Assembly: GCA_017792445.1 (NCBI GenBank)
Contig: CP051232.1
Coordinates: 1,302,001-1,366,000, forward strand
Length of the DNA: 64,000 nucleotides
Reading direction: 5' to 3'
DNA from: Maritimibacter sp.
GTDB lineage: Bacteria > Pseudomonadota > Alphaproteobacteria > Rhodobacterales > Rhodobacteraceae
This document shows positions 37,046 to 45,375 of this stretch, piece by piece; the stretch's first letter is position 1, and every line of letters starts with the position of its first letter. The position numbers and the translations under genes are program-made. A model generated the notes under the pieces. The model saw only the letters and a program-made list of their open reading frames with translations. It ran no database searches and was not told the origin of the DNA.

Positions 37046-38319
37046 GCCGCATAGACCTCGGACCCGCCAACGTAGGTTTTCAGCACCTTGCCCTGAAGCC
37101 GCGCGCCGTCGAACGGCGTGTTTTTCGACTTCGAGTTCAGCGTCCAGCGGTCCAGAACCACGGGCGCGTCCGGATCGAACAGCACAAGGTCGGCCGGAGC
37201 GCCCGCCGCGAGCCGCCCGGTCGGCAGGCCCAGCCGCTTCGCCGGGTTCAGCGCCATCGCGCGGAACAATTGCGGCAGCGTCAGCGCGCCCGCATGGTAC
37301 AGCCGCAGCGCCGCTGGCAGCAGCGTCTCCAGCCCGACAGCGCCCGAGGCCGCCTCTTCGAACGGCAGGCGTTTCGATTCCTCGTCCTGCGGCGTGTGCA
37401 TCGAACTGATGATGTCGATCAGGCCGGAAGCGACGGCCTCGACCATCGCCAGTCGGTCGTCTTCGTCCCGCAGCGGGGGCTTGATCTTGAAGAAGGTGCG
37501 GTAGTCGCCGATGTCCAGCACGTTCAGCGTCAGGTGGTGGATGTCGACACCGGCGGTCACGTCCAGCCCTGCGGCTTTCGCGCGTTCCAACGCGGGCAGC
37601 GCGGCGGCGGTGGACAAGGCGTCGGCGTGGTAGCGCGCGCCTGTCATCTCGACCAGCGCCATGTCGCGTTCCAGCCCCAGCCGCTCTGCCATCGGCGACA
37701 CCGCCGGGATGCCCTTGAGCGAGGCGAACTTGCCCGAGGTCGCCGCCGTGCCTTTCGACAGGATCGGCTCCTGCGGGTGGGCGATGACCAGCGCGCCAAG
37801 GGACCGGGCATAGGTCAGGCAGCGGGTGAAGACCTTCGTGTCGGCCACGACGCTGTCGGCATCGGTAAAAGCGATGGCGCCCGCATCCAGCAGAAAGCCG
37901 ATCTCGACCATCTCGCGGCCCTCGCGGCCCTTGGTCAGCGCGGCCATCGGATGGATGCGGACGGGCGCGGCCTCGGAGGCGCGGCGCGAGACGAATTCCA
38001 GTTGCTCGGGACTGTCGATCGTCGGCAGCGTGTCGGGCCGGGTGATCATCGTCGTGACGCCCCCCGCCGCGGCGGCGCGTCCGGCGGACCGGAAGCTTTC
38101 CTTGTGGCGCTCGCCCGGTTCGCAGATCTTCACGCCCAGATCGACAATGCCCGGTGCAAGGCATTTGCCGCCGCAGTCGATCACCGTGTCTCCGGTGGCG
38201 TCGGCGGGGCCTGCCAGGATCTCGGCGATCCGTCCGCCGGTGACACGCAAAGCGCCGATCGTGTCCGTCCCGGCCTCGGGGTCGATCAGGCGGGCGTTGG
38301 TGAAAAGCGTGCCGGTCAT
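37042..38319 (-). CDS. Dihydroorotase-like protein (PyrC'/PyrX type, probably non-catalytic)
   Basis: 425 residues of the amidohydrolase superfamily, closest to class I dihydroorotase: FTNARLIDPEAGTDTIGALR, EPGERHKESFRSAGRAAAAGG, VTAGVDIHHLTLNV, NPAKRLGLPTGRLAAGAPAD. The metal motif DxHxH is D60-L-G-V-K64, so both His are lost. The later catalytic Asp, usually in TDHAP, is replaced by Met307 (SSMHTP). H181 and H261 remain. Such proteins in pseudomonads are inactive partners needed for aspartate transcarbamoylase assembly. It is in the same transcript as pyrB, which fits. A true dihydroorotase should exist elsewhere. Confidence 0.85.
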   Translation of the reverse strand: MTGTLFTNARLIDPEAGTDTIGALRVTGGRIAEILAGPADATGDTVIDCGGKCLAPGIVDLGVKICEPGERHKESFRSAGRAAAAGGVTTMITRPDTLPTIDSPEQLEFVSRRASEAAPVRIHPMAALTKGREGREMVEIGFLLDAGAIAFTDADSVVADTKVFTRCLTYARSLGALVIAHPQEPILSKGTAATSGKFASLKGIPAVSPMAERLGLERDMALVEMTGARYHADALSTAAALPALERAKAAGLDVTAGVDIHHLTLNVLDIGDYRTFFKIKPPLRDEDDRLAMVEAVASGLIDIISSMHTPQDEESKRLPFEEAASGAVGLETLLPAALRLYHAGALTLPQLFRAMALNPAKRLGLPTGRLAAGAPADLVLFDPDAPVVLDRWTLNSKSKNTPFDGARLQGKVLKTYVGGSEVYAA

Positions 38320-38396
38320 GGGCGTTTCCCTTCTTGGCGGTCGGGGTAGGCAGGCGTGTCCTGCCGCAATTCCCGCCGGAAGACCACAGTCTTCAT
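38316..38396 (-). CDS. Possible 26-residue small ORF bridging into the pyrC-like gene
   Basis: ATG 38396 begins 10 bp past the stop of the PH-like gene and its TGA overlaps the pyrC-like start (ATGA). The peptide MKTVVFRRELRQDTPAYPDR... is charged and reads like a real small protein more than the other bridging ORFs, but has no match I know. It may act only in translational coupling. Confidence 0.35.
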   Translation of the reverse strand: MKTVVFRRELRQDTPAYPDRQEGKRP

Positions 38397-38406
38397 GGTG
38401 CGGTCG

Positions 38407-38934
38407 TCATCCGGTTCCGGTCTGCACCTTGCGGCACAGATCGTAGACCTCGCGCGCGCCGACGATCCGCTCGAACCCGATGGGGATCTTGCGCGAGCCT
38501 TTCTTGGTCTTGCGGTATTCGCTGGCGAACCAGACGTTGCCAGGTTCGCCGTCGTCCCACGTCAACGCGGTCTGCGACTCGATCGGATAGTCCTTCAGCT
38601 TGCGCCCCATCAGCGGAATGTCGGTGGCGATGAAAGCCCGGCGGCTGGTCAGCGTGTACCACGTGTGGCGACGGCTCCATGCGCTCCAGAACGGGGGCAG
38701 GACGCCGATGGACAGGCCGACAGAAAAGTGGATCAGGCCGAACATCCAGAAGAAGCCGCCCGCCTGCGCCGCCAGGATCATCCAGAACAGCGCGATACCC
38801 GAGAAGAACAGACCGAAGATCATCGCGCCGATCTGGGCCACGCCGAACACCACCCGCTGACCGGGCCGCCCCTGCCACAGGATCGTTTCGCCTTCTTCGA
38901 GAATGCCTTCCCAGCCCGCAGGCACCGTGCTCAT
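38407..38934 (-). CDS. Membrane protein with bacterial PH-like domain
   Basis: 175 residues: GILEEGETILWQGRPGQRVVF near 10, two membrane helices (about 30-75), then a beta-rich C-terminal domain beginning WYTLTSRRAFIATDIPLMGR, the usual pattern of bacterial PH domains following a helix pair. It is the third of three uncharacterised genes between pyrB and the pyrC-like gene, joined to the second by ATGA. No pyrimidine role is known; membrane binding is inferred. Confidence 0.7.
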   Translation of the reverse strand: MSTVPAGWEGILEEGETILWQGRPGQRVVFGVAQIGAMIFGLFFSGIALFWMILAAQAGGFFWMFGLIHFSVGLSIGVLPPFWSAWSRRHTWYTLTSRRAFIATDIPLMGRKLKDYPIESQTALTWDDGEPGNVWFASEYRKTKKGSRKIPIGFERIVGAREVYDLCRKVQTGTG

Positions 38935-39506
38935 GCGCGGCTGCTCCCGAACAGGAACGCCAGCAGCAAGACCAGCACCCCTGCGGCCAGCAGGATCAGC
39001 AACATCGCAACGCGCGGCAGACGACCGACGGGCGGCGCGGTTTCCTGCTCCGGTTCGGTCGGTTCGGGCCGTTCGGCAGAGGCGACGCGCGGCATCTGTC
39101 CCGCCGGATCGGCCTGCGCCATGTGGTACGTGCCAAGCCACCGAAGCCCCATCTTCGGCGCAAGGGTCACGTCCCCGCCGCCGAAAGCCCGCGAATGCAG
39201 GATCACGATATACCCGGTCTCGGCTTCCAGCCCAATGCGGGCCGGTTCGACCTCGGCGTCGTCGATGCCAAGGCCGTCGACAAGATAGCCCGCCAGACCG
39301 ACGCCGCGCAGGTCCGAGACCGGGAAAACCTCGACATGGGCGCGGTCAAGAAACGGCACCCCGGTAAGCTCGGCCAGTGGAGAGGGCCGTCCGTTCGACG
39401 CGGGCTGATCCGCAAGCCGTTCGGCCTGATCCTCGGGAAGGTCCAGCGCGAAGAGCCGCACCACCTCGGCCTCGCCAGCCGGGACGTGAAGCGGATCGCC
39501 CGTCAT
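38931..39506 (-). CDS. Tail-anchored protein of unknown function
   Basis: 191 residues. The long soluble part has no family I recognise (DPLHVPAGEAEVVRLFALDLP ... LDRAHVEVFPVSDLRGVGL). A proline- and glutamate-rich linker follows (about 145-160), then one C-terminal helix (VAMLLILLAAGVLVLLLAFL) with the end FGSSRA, so it is probably anchored with the bulk in the cytoplasm. Both ends overlap its neighbours as ATGA. Confidence 0.65.
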   Translation of the reverse strand: MTGDPLHVPAGEAEVVRLFALDLPEDQAERLADQPASNGRPSPLAELTGVPFLDRAHVEVFPVSDLRGVGLAGYLVDGLGIDDAEVEPARIGLEAETGYIVILHSRAFGGGDVTLAPKMGLRWLGTYHMAQADPAGQMPRVASAERPEPTEPEQETAPPVGRLPRVAMLLILLAAGVLVLLLAFLFGSSRA

Positions 39507-39958
39507 GCCGCGTTCCCCCCGGCGCGTTCCACCGCTTCGCGCAGGCGGGTAAGCGTGTCGGTGACGTCGGGCTGGTACTTCATCAGGTGCTTGTCGCCGC
39601 CGGCGGTGACGACCTGCACCGTGCTTGCGAAGGTCCGCAGCTTGGTGATCTCGGCCAGCCGCATCTCGCGCCCGCCCGGGCCCAGCAGACGGCGGTGGGT
39701 CAGATCCCAGCGCACGGCAAGTTCCTCGGACGCCAGATACCAGCCGCGCAGGCCGATCGCGGCAAGCCCACCGATCGCCCCGGTCCAGACATGCGGATTG
39801 CCCGCGATCCACAGCACCAGCATGCCGCCCGCCATGGCGATGGCCGCCATCCATGCGTTGTCGCGGATGTATGCCGACCGCGACGGGCGGAACGAGTGCA
39901 CGATCTCCTCGTCATCCCGCAGCGGGACAGAGGGGGTGCGGTTCCCGCCGTCAGGCAT
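39503..39958 (-). CDS. PH-domain-like membrane protein of unknown function
   Basis: 151 residues. [21 protein letters not shown] leads into two hydrophobic helices (about 37-75), then a beta-rich stretch: [20 protein letters not shown] and [20 protein letters not shown], a pattern seen in bacterial PH (bPH2) domains. ATG 39958 overlaps the pyrB stop by 8 bp; the ATG at 39976 would overlap more. It is the first of the three linking genes. Confidence 0.7.
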   Translation of the reverse strand: MPDGGNRTPSVPLRDDEEIVHSFRPSRSAYIRDNAWMAAIAMAGGMLVLWIAGNPHVWTGAIGGLAAIGLRGWYLASEELAVRWDLTHRRLLGPGGREMRLAEITKLRTFASTVQVVTAGGDKHLMKYQPDVTDTLTRLREAVERAGGNAA

Positions 39959-40907
39959 GGGCAAGCGCTCCGGCACGGGCGGCCCGCAGGTTGCGGGCCA
40001 GCAGGTCCATCGCCGCCATCCGCACCGCGACGCCCATCTCGACCTGATCCTGAATGACCGAGCGGTTGATGTCGTCGGCGATGGTGCCGTCGATCTCGAC
40101 CCCGCGGTTCATCGGGCCCGGGTGCATCACGATGGCGTCGGGCTTGGCGAATGCCAGCTTCTCGGCATCAAGGCCGAAGCGGTGATAATATTCGCGCTCG
40201 GACGGGATAAAGCCGCCGTCCATGCGTTCCCTTTGAAGGCGCAGCATCATCACGACGTCGACGTCCTTCAGCCCCTGTTCCATGTCCTGATAGACTTCGA
40301 CCCCGAACTCGCCGATCTGCGAGGGCATCAGTGTCGGCGGCCCGATCAGGCGCACGCGGTTCTCCATCTTGCCCAGCAGCAGCAGGTTCGACCGCGCCAC
40401 GCGCGAATGGGCGATGTCGCCGCAGATCGCGATGTTCAACCGGTGCAGCCGCCCCTTTGCGCGGCGGATCGTCAGTGCGTCCAGCAGCGCCTGCGTCGGA
40501 TGCTCGTGCCGCCCGTCGCCTGCGTTCAGGACGGAACAATTCACTTTCTCGGCCAGCAGGTTCACCGCGCCGGAATGTGGGTGCCGCACGACCAGCAGGT
40601 CGGGGTGCATCGCGTTCAGCGTCAGCGCGGTGTCGATCAGGGTCTCGCCCTTTTTGATCGAACTGGCCTGCATCGCCATGTTCATCACGTCCGCGCCCAG
40701 GCGCTTGCCGGCGATCTCGAAACTCGCCTGTGTACGGGTCGAGTTCTCGAAGAACATGTTGATCTGGGTCAGACCCTTCAGCACGTCGCCATGCTTTGTC
40801 TCGGACCGGTTCAGATCGACGTAAGTGTCGGCAAGGTCGAGAATCTCGGTGATCTCGAGCGGGTGAAGCTCTTCGATCCCAAGAAGGTGTTTCTGGCGGA
40901 AATTCAT
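39951..40907 (-). CDS. pyrB: Aspartate carbamoyltransferase catalytic subunit
   Basis: 318 residues. Carbamoyl phosphate loop [13 protein letters not shown] near 52, [12 protein letters not shown] near 135, MRLQRERM-like segment near 225 (as [13 protein letters not shown]), and [11 protein letters not shown] near 263. It makes carbamoyl aspartate in pyrimidine synthesis. No regulatory pyrI gene is present; the pyrC-like gene in the same operon suggests the PyrB-PyrC' complex found in pseudomonads. ATG 40907 starts the homology. Confidence 0.96.
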   Translation of the reverse strand: MNFRQKHLLGIEELHPLEITEILDLADTYVDLNRSETKHGDVLKGLTQINMFFENSTRTQASFEIAGKRLGADVMNMAMQASSIKKGETLIDTALTLNAMHPDLLVVRHPHSGAVNLLAEKVNCSVLNAGDGRHEHPTQALLDALTIRRAKGRLHRLNIAICGDIAHSRVARSNLLLLGKMENRVRLIGPPTLMPSQIGEFGVEVYQDMEQGLKDVDVVMMLRLQRERMDGGFIPSEREYYHRFGLDAEKLAFAKPDAIVMHPGPMNRGVEIDGTIADDINRSVIQDQVEMGVAVRMAAMDLLARNLRAARAGALAHA

Positions 40908-41009
40908 GTGCCCCCCGGCGGTGCCTTGCCCGTTTATAGAAATCCCGGACGGCGCGGGCAAGAAGCCGCGGCCGGTCGCAAGCGGGATTTCAGGCCGACA
41001 GGGCGGAGT

Positions 41010-41067
41010 GGGGGCTCTGCCCCCGTCGCTTCGCGACTCCCCCGAGGTACTTGGAAAGAGAAGAAGG
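41010..41067 (+). repeat. Dispersed two-hairpin intergenic repeat, copy C
   Basis: GGGGGCTCTGCCCCC hairpin, then GTCGC-ttc-GCGAC, then CTCCCCCGAGGTACTTGG and AAGAGAAGAAGG. It lies upstream of pyrB (divergent side) in a 339-bp gap, whose other half carries a candidate transcription unit ending in the terminator at 41187. Confidence 0.85.
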
Positions 41068-41186
41068 TGTACTTGTGCTTGACAGAATGCCGGGCGCGCT
41101 GGAAAAGACAGTTATGGATACACGTCTTCACAACACGCGCTTTTATTTCGTCCTGCAATAGCGGGGCGGTGTCGTGACGTGAGTTT

Positions 41187-41217
41187 ATGGCCGCCGGAAG
41201 GCGGCCATTTTTCTTTT
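41187..41217 (+). terminator. Strong Rho-independent terminator upstream of the GNAT gene
   Basis: ATGGCCGCC-GGAA-GGCGGCCAT, a perfect 9-bp stem with a GNRA-type loop, followed by TTTTCTTTT-like sequence. It lies 30 bp before the GNAT start and more than 200 bp after the nearest other coding start, so it has no obvious upstream gene to end. It may terminate a small RNA or act as an attenuator for the GNAT operon. Confidence 0.8.
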
Positions 41218-41246
41218 CCGCCTCCGGCCTGGAGAAGGAAAAGAAC

Positions 41247-41702
41247 ATGCAACACATCAGGATCAGACAGGTAGAGCAGCGCGACCTGCCGAAGGTGCGC
41301 GACATGATCGCGGCGCTTGCCGCGCACCATGGAGAGGGGGCCGGGGTCACGGTTGCCGATTTGCGGCGCGACCTGTTCGGGGCGACGCCGTGGCTGACCC
41401 TGCTGGTGGCCGAGGATGCCAGCACCTGTGTCGGCTATGCCGCGATGGGGCGCCGCGCGAAGCTGGCCGATGGATTGCGCGGGATCGAGGTCGAGCACCT
41501 GTACGTCGACGCGGACCGGCGCGGCTGCGGCGTGGGGCGGCGGATGCTGTCGGCGGTCGAAGCCTCGGCGCGGCGGCTGGGCGGCAGTTTCGTGACCATC
41601 GGCACGCAGGCGGAGAACGCGGCGGCGCGCGGGGCCTACGTTGCCTGTGGCTACGAGCCGCTGCCGCACGACCCCCTGCGGCTGAGGAAGCGGCTGGCGT
41701 GA
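41247..41702 (+). CDS. GNAT family N-acetyltransferase
   Basis: 151 residues with the GNAT fold: IRQVEQRDLPKVRDMIAAL at the start, EVEHLYVDADRRGCGVGRRML (the acetyl-CoA pyrophosphate loop, R-x-x-G-x-G/A type) near 83-103, and AARGAYVACGYEPLP near the end. GGAGAAGGA lies before ATG 41247. Substrate unknown. A GNAT with this length may acetylate amines or small molecules. Confidence 0.9.
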   Translation: MQHIRIRQVEQRDLPKVRDMIAALAAHHGEGAGVTVADLRRDLFGATPWLTLLVAEDASTCVGYAAMGRRAKLADGLRGIEVEHLYVDADRRGCGVGRRMLSAVEASARRLGGSFVTIGTQAENAAARGAYVACGYEPLPHDPLRLRKRLA

Positions 41703-41758
41703 CGGCAGGCGCGTCGCGGGCCATTCAACTTTCCCGCCGCGCGGCCTAGCATGGCGGC

Positions 41759-42553
41759 ATGCAGGTGGAATCGATGGATCACTATGCGCTGAGGGCGCTT
41801 CTGGAATGGCAGGTCGAGCTTGGCGCGACCGAGGCCATCTGCGAAGCGCCCATCAACCGCTATGAAATCCCGGACAAACCGCCGAAACCCGCCGCCGAGG
41901 CGGCGGCGAAGGGGGAAGCGACCGGGCCGGTCCCGGTGCAGAAGGTCGATGCTTCCGGGATCGCCCGCGCCGATGCGGCCAAGGCGGGCTCGCTGGAGGC
42001 GCTGGCCGAGGCGATCGCGGCCTTCGACCATTGCGACCTGAAGCGCGGAGCGCGGAACACGGTGTTTTCGGACGGCAATCCCGCCGCGCGGGTGATGATC
42101 GTGGGCGAAGCGCCGGGGCGCGACGAGGACATGCAGGGCAAGCCCTTCGTCGGCCGGGCGGGGCAGTTGCTGGACCGGATGCTGGACGCCATCGGCATGG
42201 GACGCGCGGATCCGGATGCGCTGCAGTCGGTCTACATCACCAACATCCTGCCGTGGCGCCCGCCGCAGAACCGCGACCCGACACCGGAAGAGATCGGCAT
42301 GATGCTGCCCTTCGTGGCGCGGCATGTGCAATTGGCGGACCCGGATGTGCTGGTGCTGATGGGCAATATCTCGTGCCTCGCCTTGCTGGGGCGGAAGGGG
42401 ATCACGCGGCTGCGCGGCACCTGGACCGAGGCGCTGGGGAAGCCGGCGCTGCCGATGTTCCACCCGGCCTATCTGCTGCGGAATTCCCACGCGAAGCGCG
42501 ACGCGTGGCACGATCTGCTGATGCTGCAGCACCGGTTGAGGAGCGGCGAATGA
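41759..42553 (+). CDS. Family 4-like uracil-DNA glycosylase, most Fe-S cysteines missing
   Basis: 264 residues. Motif I VGEAPGRDEDMQGKPFVGRAG near 118, TNILPWRPPQNRDPTPEEIG near 160 and motif II FHPAYLLRNSHAKRD near 238 define family 4 UDG. Members normally hold a 4Fe-4S cluster with four Cys. Here only the second (FDHC) is kept. The others align with Phe, Trp (LPWRPP) and Met (EIGMM). A 60-residue N-terminal Ala/Pro/Glu-rich part is extra. ATG 41774 with a nearer GGTGGA is an alternative start. First of a four-gene coupled operon. Confidence 0.88.
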   Translation: MQVESMDHYALRALLEWQVELGATEAICEAPINRYEIPDKPPKPAAEAAAKGEATGPVPVQKVDASGIARADAAKAGSLEALAEAIAAFDHCDLKRGARNTVFSDGNPAARVMIVGEAPGRDEDMQGKPFVGRAGQLLDRMLDAIGMGRADPDALQSVYITNILPWRPPQNRDPTPEEIGMMLPFVARHVQLADPDVLVLMGNISCLALLGRKGITRLRGTWTEALGKPALPMFHPAYLLRNSHAKRDAWHDLLMLQHRLRSGE

Positions 42554-43149
42554 AGATCATGGCGTTCTCCGACCTGCACCTGTCGGCGCCGCGTGCCGCG
42601 TTGCTGGTCGACGCCTCGGCGGAGGCCGACCTTGTGATCGGCGCCGGGGACTTCTGCAACATGCGCAAGGGTCTGCCCGAGGCGATGGCCTTGCTGTCCG
42701 GTATCGCGGCGCCTTTCGTCGTGGTGCCGGGCAATGCCGAAAGCGCGGACGAGCTGCGCGCCGCCGCGCCCGGCGGCGTGACCGTGCTGCATGGCGAGGG
42801 CGTCGAGATCGACGGGCTGCGCCTGTTCGGGCTGGGCTATGGCGTGCCGGTGACGCCGTTCGGCGCATGGTCCTGCGACCTGTCGGAGAAAGAGGCCGCC
42901 GCGATGCTGGCGGGGTGCGACGCGGCGGACGTGCTGGTGACGCATTCGCCGCCGAAGGGTGTGGCCGACGTGACCTCGGGCGGGCAGTCGGTGGGCTCGG
43001 AGGCGATCCGGGACGCCATCGCGCGGATCGCGCCTAAGCTGGCGGTCTGTGGACATATCCACGACAGCTGGGGCGCCGAGGGGATGATCGGCGGGACGCG
43101 GGTGGTGAACCTTGGCCCGGTTCCGAACCGGTTCGAGGTGGCGCCATGA
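42550..43149 (+). CDS. Calcineurin-like metallophosphoesterase
   Basis: 199 residues. FSDLHLSA, GAGDFCN, VPGNAES, THSPPKGVAD and CGHIHDSWG supply the five metal-ligand motifs (D-x-H, GD, GN, H and GHxH-like). Resembles YfcE/MJ0936-type small phosphodiesterases. Coupled by ATGA on both sides. Substrate unknown. Confidence 0.9.
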   Translation: MKIMAFSDLHLSAPRAALLVDASAEADLVIGAGDFCNMRKGLPEAMALLSGIAAPFVVVPGNAESADELRAAAPGGVTVLHGEGVEIDGLRLFGLGYGVPVTPFGAWSCDLSEKEAAAMLAGCDAADVLVTHSPPKGVADVTSGGQSVGSEAIRDAIARIAPKLAVCGHIHDSWGAEGMIGGTRVVNLGPVPNRFEVAP

Positions 43150-43757
43150 TCGAACCGCTGGTGCTGCTGGCGTTCGTCCCGGCCTCGCTGGCGCTGAACC
43201 TGACGCCGGGGGCGGACATGATGTTCTGTCTTGGGCAGGGCTTGCGCCATGGGCCGCGCGCGGCGGTGGCCGCCAGCGCCGGGATCTCGATGGGCGGTCT
43301 GGCGCACGGTCTGGTGGCCGGGCTGGGGCTGGGCGCACTGGTGGCCGGGCTGCCGTGGCTGTTCGACGTGATCCGATGGGTCGGTGTCGGCTATTTGCTG
43401 TGGCTGGCGGTGCAGGCCTTGCGCAGCGGGCCGGTGCGCGACGTGCCGGGCGGGTCGCACCATGCGTTCCGCGAGGCCTTCGTGGTGAACCTGACCAACC
43501 CGAAGATCGTGCTGTTCATGCTGGCCTTCGTGCCGCAGTTCGTCGATCCGTCCCGCGCGGTGCTGCCACAGTTCCTGATCTTCGCGGGTGTGCTGTCGGT
43601 GGGCGGCTTCTTCGTGAACGGCGCAGTCGGCGTGTTCGCGGGCGGGATCGGCCGAACGGTGGCACGGTCGGAACGGTTTTCAAGGACGCTGGGATGGGTC
43701 AGCGCCGGGGTGTTCGCGGCGCTGGCGCTGCGGCTTGCTGTGATGGATGAGGCATGA
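43146..43757 (+). CDS. LysE/RhtB family amino acid exporter
   Basis: 203 residues with about six helices: LNLTPGADMMFCLGQGLRHG (family signature near 17-40), GVGYLLWLAVQALRSG and NLTNPKIVLFMLAFVPQFVD (the conserved NPK turn). Exports amino acids or their lactones. Start and stop both overlap neighbours (ATGA). Confidence 0.92.
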   Translation: MIEPLVLLAFVPASLALNLTPGADMMFCLGQGLRHGPRAAVAASAGISMGGLAHGLVAGLGLGALVAGLPWLFDVIRWVGVGYLLWLAVQALRSGPVRDVPGGSHHAFREAFVVNLTNPKIVLFMLAFVPQFVDPSRAVLPQFLIFAGVLSVGGFFVNGAVGVFAGGIGRTVARSERFSRTLGWVSAGVFAALALRLAVMDEA

Positions 43758-44296
43758 GCCGGATCGACGAGACAAAGGACTTCGTGCCGGTGCGGATCGC
43801 CGTGCTGACGGTGTCGGACACGCGCGCGCTGGACGAGGACCGCTCGGGCGGAGTGCTGGTGGAGCGGATCGAGAAAGCGGGCCACGAAGTCGTCGCGCGC
43901 GAGATCCTTCGGGATGAGCGCGGAGAAATCGCGGCCAAGCTGAGAGAGTGGTGCGCCGATCCGGGGGTGGACGTGGTGATCTCGACCGGCGGCACCGGGC
44001 TGACCGGGCGGGACGTGACCGTGGAGGCGCATCGCGACGTCTACGAGAAAGAGATCGACGCGTTCGGGACGGTGTTCACCATCGTGTCGATGCAGAAGAT
44101 CGGCACCTCGGCTGTCCAAAGCCGCGCGACCGGCGGGGTGGCGAACGGGACCTACCTGTTCGCGTTGCCGGGCTCGCCCGGCGCCTGCAAGGATGCGTGG
44201 GACGAGATCCTTGAGAGACAGCTGGATTACCGGCACCGGCCCTGCAATTTCGTCGAGATCATGCCGCGTCTGGACGAGCATCTGCGGCGGAAGTAA
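43754..44296 (+). CDS. moaB: Molybdenum cofactor biosynthesis protein B
   Basis: 180 residues of the MoaB/MogA fold: RIAVLTVSDTRALDEDRSG, ISTGGTGLTGRDVTVEA near 76 (the MPT-binding GGTG motif), and FALPGSPGACKDAW near 134. Adenylates molybdopterin in molybdenum cofactor synthesis. Last gene of the udg-phosphoesterase-lysE-moaB operon; repeat copy D follows. Confidence 0.93.
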   Translation: MSRIDETKDFVPVRIAVLTVSDTRALDEDRSGGVLVERIEKAGHEVVAREILRDERGEIAAKLREWCADPGVDVVISTGGTGLTGRDVTVEAHRDVYEKEIDAFGTVFTIVSMQKIGTSAVQSRATGGVANGTYLFALPGSPGACKDAWDEILERQLDYRHRPCNFVEIMPRLDEHLRRK

Positions 44297-44319
44297 CGCC
44301 CTTTGCCGGCCGCATCCGT

Positions 44320-44376
44320 GGGGGCTCTGCCCCCGTCGCTGCGCGACTCCCCCGAGGTATTTCAAAAGAGAAGAAA
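44320..44376 (+). repeat. Dispersed two-hairpin intergenic repeat, copy D
   Basis: GGGGGCTCTGCCCCC, GTCGC-tgc-GCGAC, CTCCCCCGAGGTATTT, then CAAAAGAGAAGAAA. It fills the gap between the convergent moaB and MpaB-like genes and abuts the latter's stop codon, so it may act as a terminator for one or both. Confidence 0.85.
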
Positions 44377-44377
44377 C

Positions 44378-45214
44378 CTAGCGGGGGAAGGTCCCGAGGC
44401 GGTCGATCTCGTAGCCGTCGGGATAGGTGGCGCGGCGTTTCCCGGTCTGAAGGTAGGGCTTGCGGCGGGGCGGCAGCAGGCGCAGCAGGCGGGCGCGAAG
44501 GCGGAGACCGGCGGGGACGGCGGCGCGCAGCCAGCGGGGCGCAGGCGGGAACCCCATCGCCTTGCGCAGCGGGTCGTCCAGCATGGCGTGGACCACGGGG
44601 CGGCCCATGGGGATCAGGCGTTTGGGGAGGTAAAAGCCGAGCAGCAAGTCGCGGGTGCGGCTGCCGACCAGCGCATTGCTGTAGGCGGGCCGGAAGTGGC
44701 GCGTCTCGTAGTCGCGGTTGAACCTCTCGTAGGCGGTGATGTCCGCCGGGATGTCCGTGATGCCCATCCGGACGCCCATGTCGCGATAGAAGGTGAAGAT
44801 TGCCTGCGTTTCGGCCGGTGTCAGGTCGCGCCAGCCGAAGCGCGCGATCCATCGGATCGGCTCGAACACGAAGGTCGACAGGACGTAGAGCATATCCTCG
44901 TTCGCGATCCGGAACCGCCCGTGCATCGCATTCATCCGCGCCAGCGCCGCCGCGCCACGGTCGCTGTCGGCGCCATGTTCGAGGATCTCGGCGAGGATCA
45001 GGGCGGTGTCGTCGTAGCGCTTCGCCGGGCGATGCTCGAATTCGCCGGTGCGGGCGAGCAGGCCCGAGATCGACGGGACCGCGTAGGTGCGGAACAGCGC
45101 GAATTCCAGCGCCTTTTCGATGTCCCACGGGAACTCCCACGCGCCCAGCAGGAACACGATCTCGCGCGCGTCGGTGGCCGGGTCGAGACGGGCGATCTTG
45201 TCGCGCATGCGCAC
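44378..45214 (-). CDS. MpaB-family (DUF2236) oxygenase-like protein
   Basis: 278 residues: AWEFPWDIEKALEFALFRTY near 25, ARMNAMHGRFRIANEDMLYV near 92 and FEPIRWIARFGWRDLTPAET near 118. These match the DUF2236/MpaB group, related to rubber oxygenase Lcp, where a His binds haem. The His in RMNAMHGRF is a candidate ligand. C-terminus is Arg-rich. Substrate unknown. It is divergent from the second RND system with 161 bp between. Confidence 0.8.
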   Translation of the reverse strand: MRMRDKIARLDPATDAREIVFLLGAWEFPWDIEKALEFALFRTYAVPSISGLLARTGEFEHRPAKRYDDTALILAEILEHGADSDRGAAALARMNAMHGRFRIANEDMLYVLSTFVFEPIRWIARFGWRDLTPAETQAIFTFYRDMGVRMGITDIPADITAYERFNRDYETRHFRPAYSNALVGSRTRDLLLGFYLPKRLIPMGRPVVHAMLDDPLRKAMGFPPAPRWLRAAVPAGLRLRARLLRLLPPRRKPYLQTGKRRATYPDGYEIDRLGTFPR

Positions 45215-45375
45215 CTGCGATGCTCCTTTACTTGGAATGTCGCATCGCGATTATCACACCGCGCGGGAAATTTCCGCGACGGAATCCGCGGCGCGGGCCG
45301 TAACACCGTTGTGGCTTGGCGTTAAGCCGGGCTGTGGGTAGTTTGAGACAGCAAGAACAAGGGTTGCTCCCCCCA

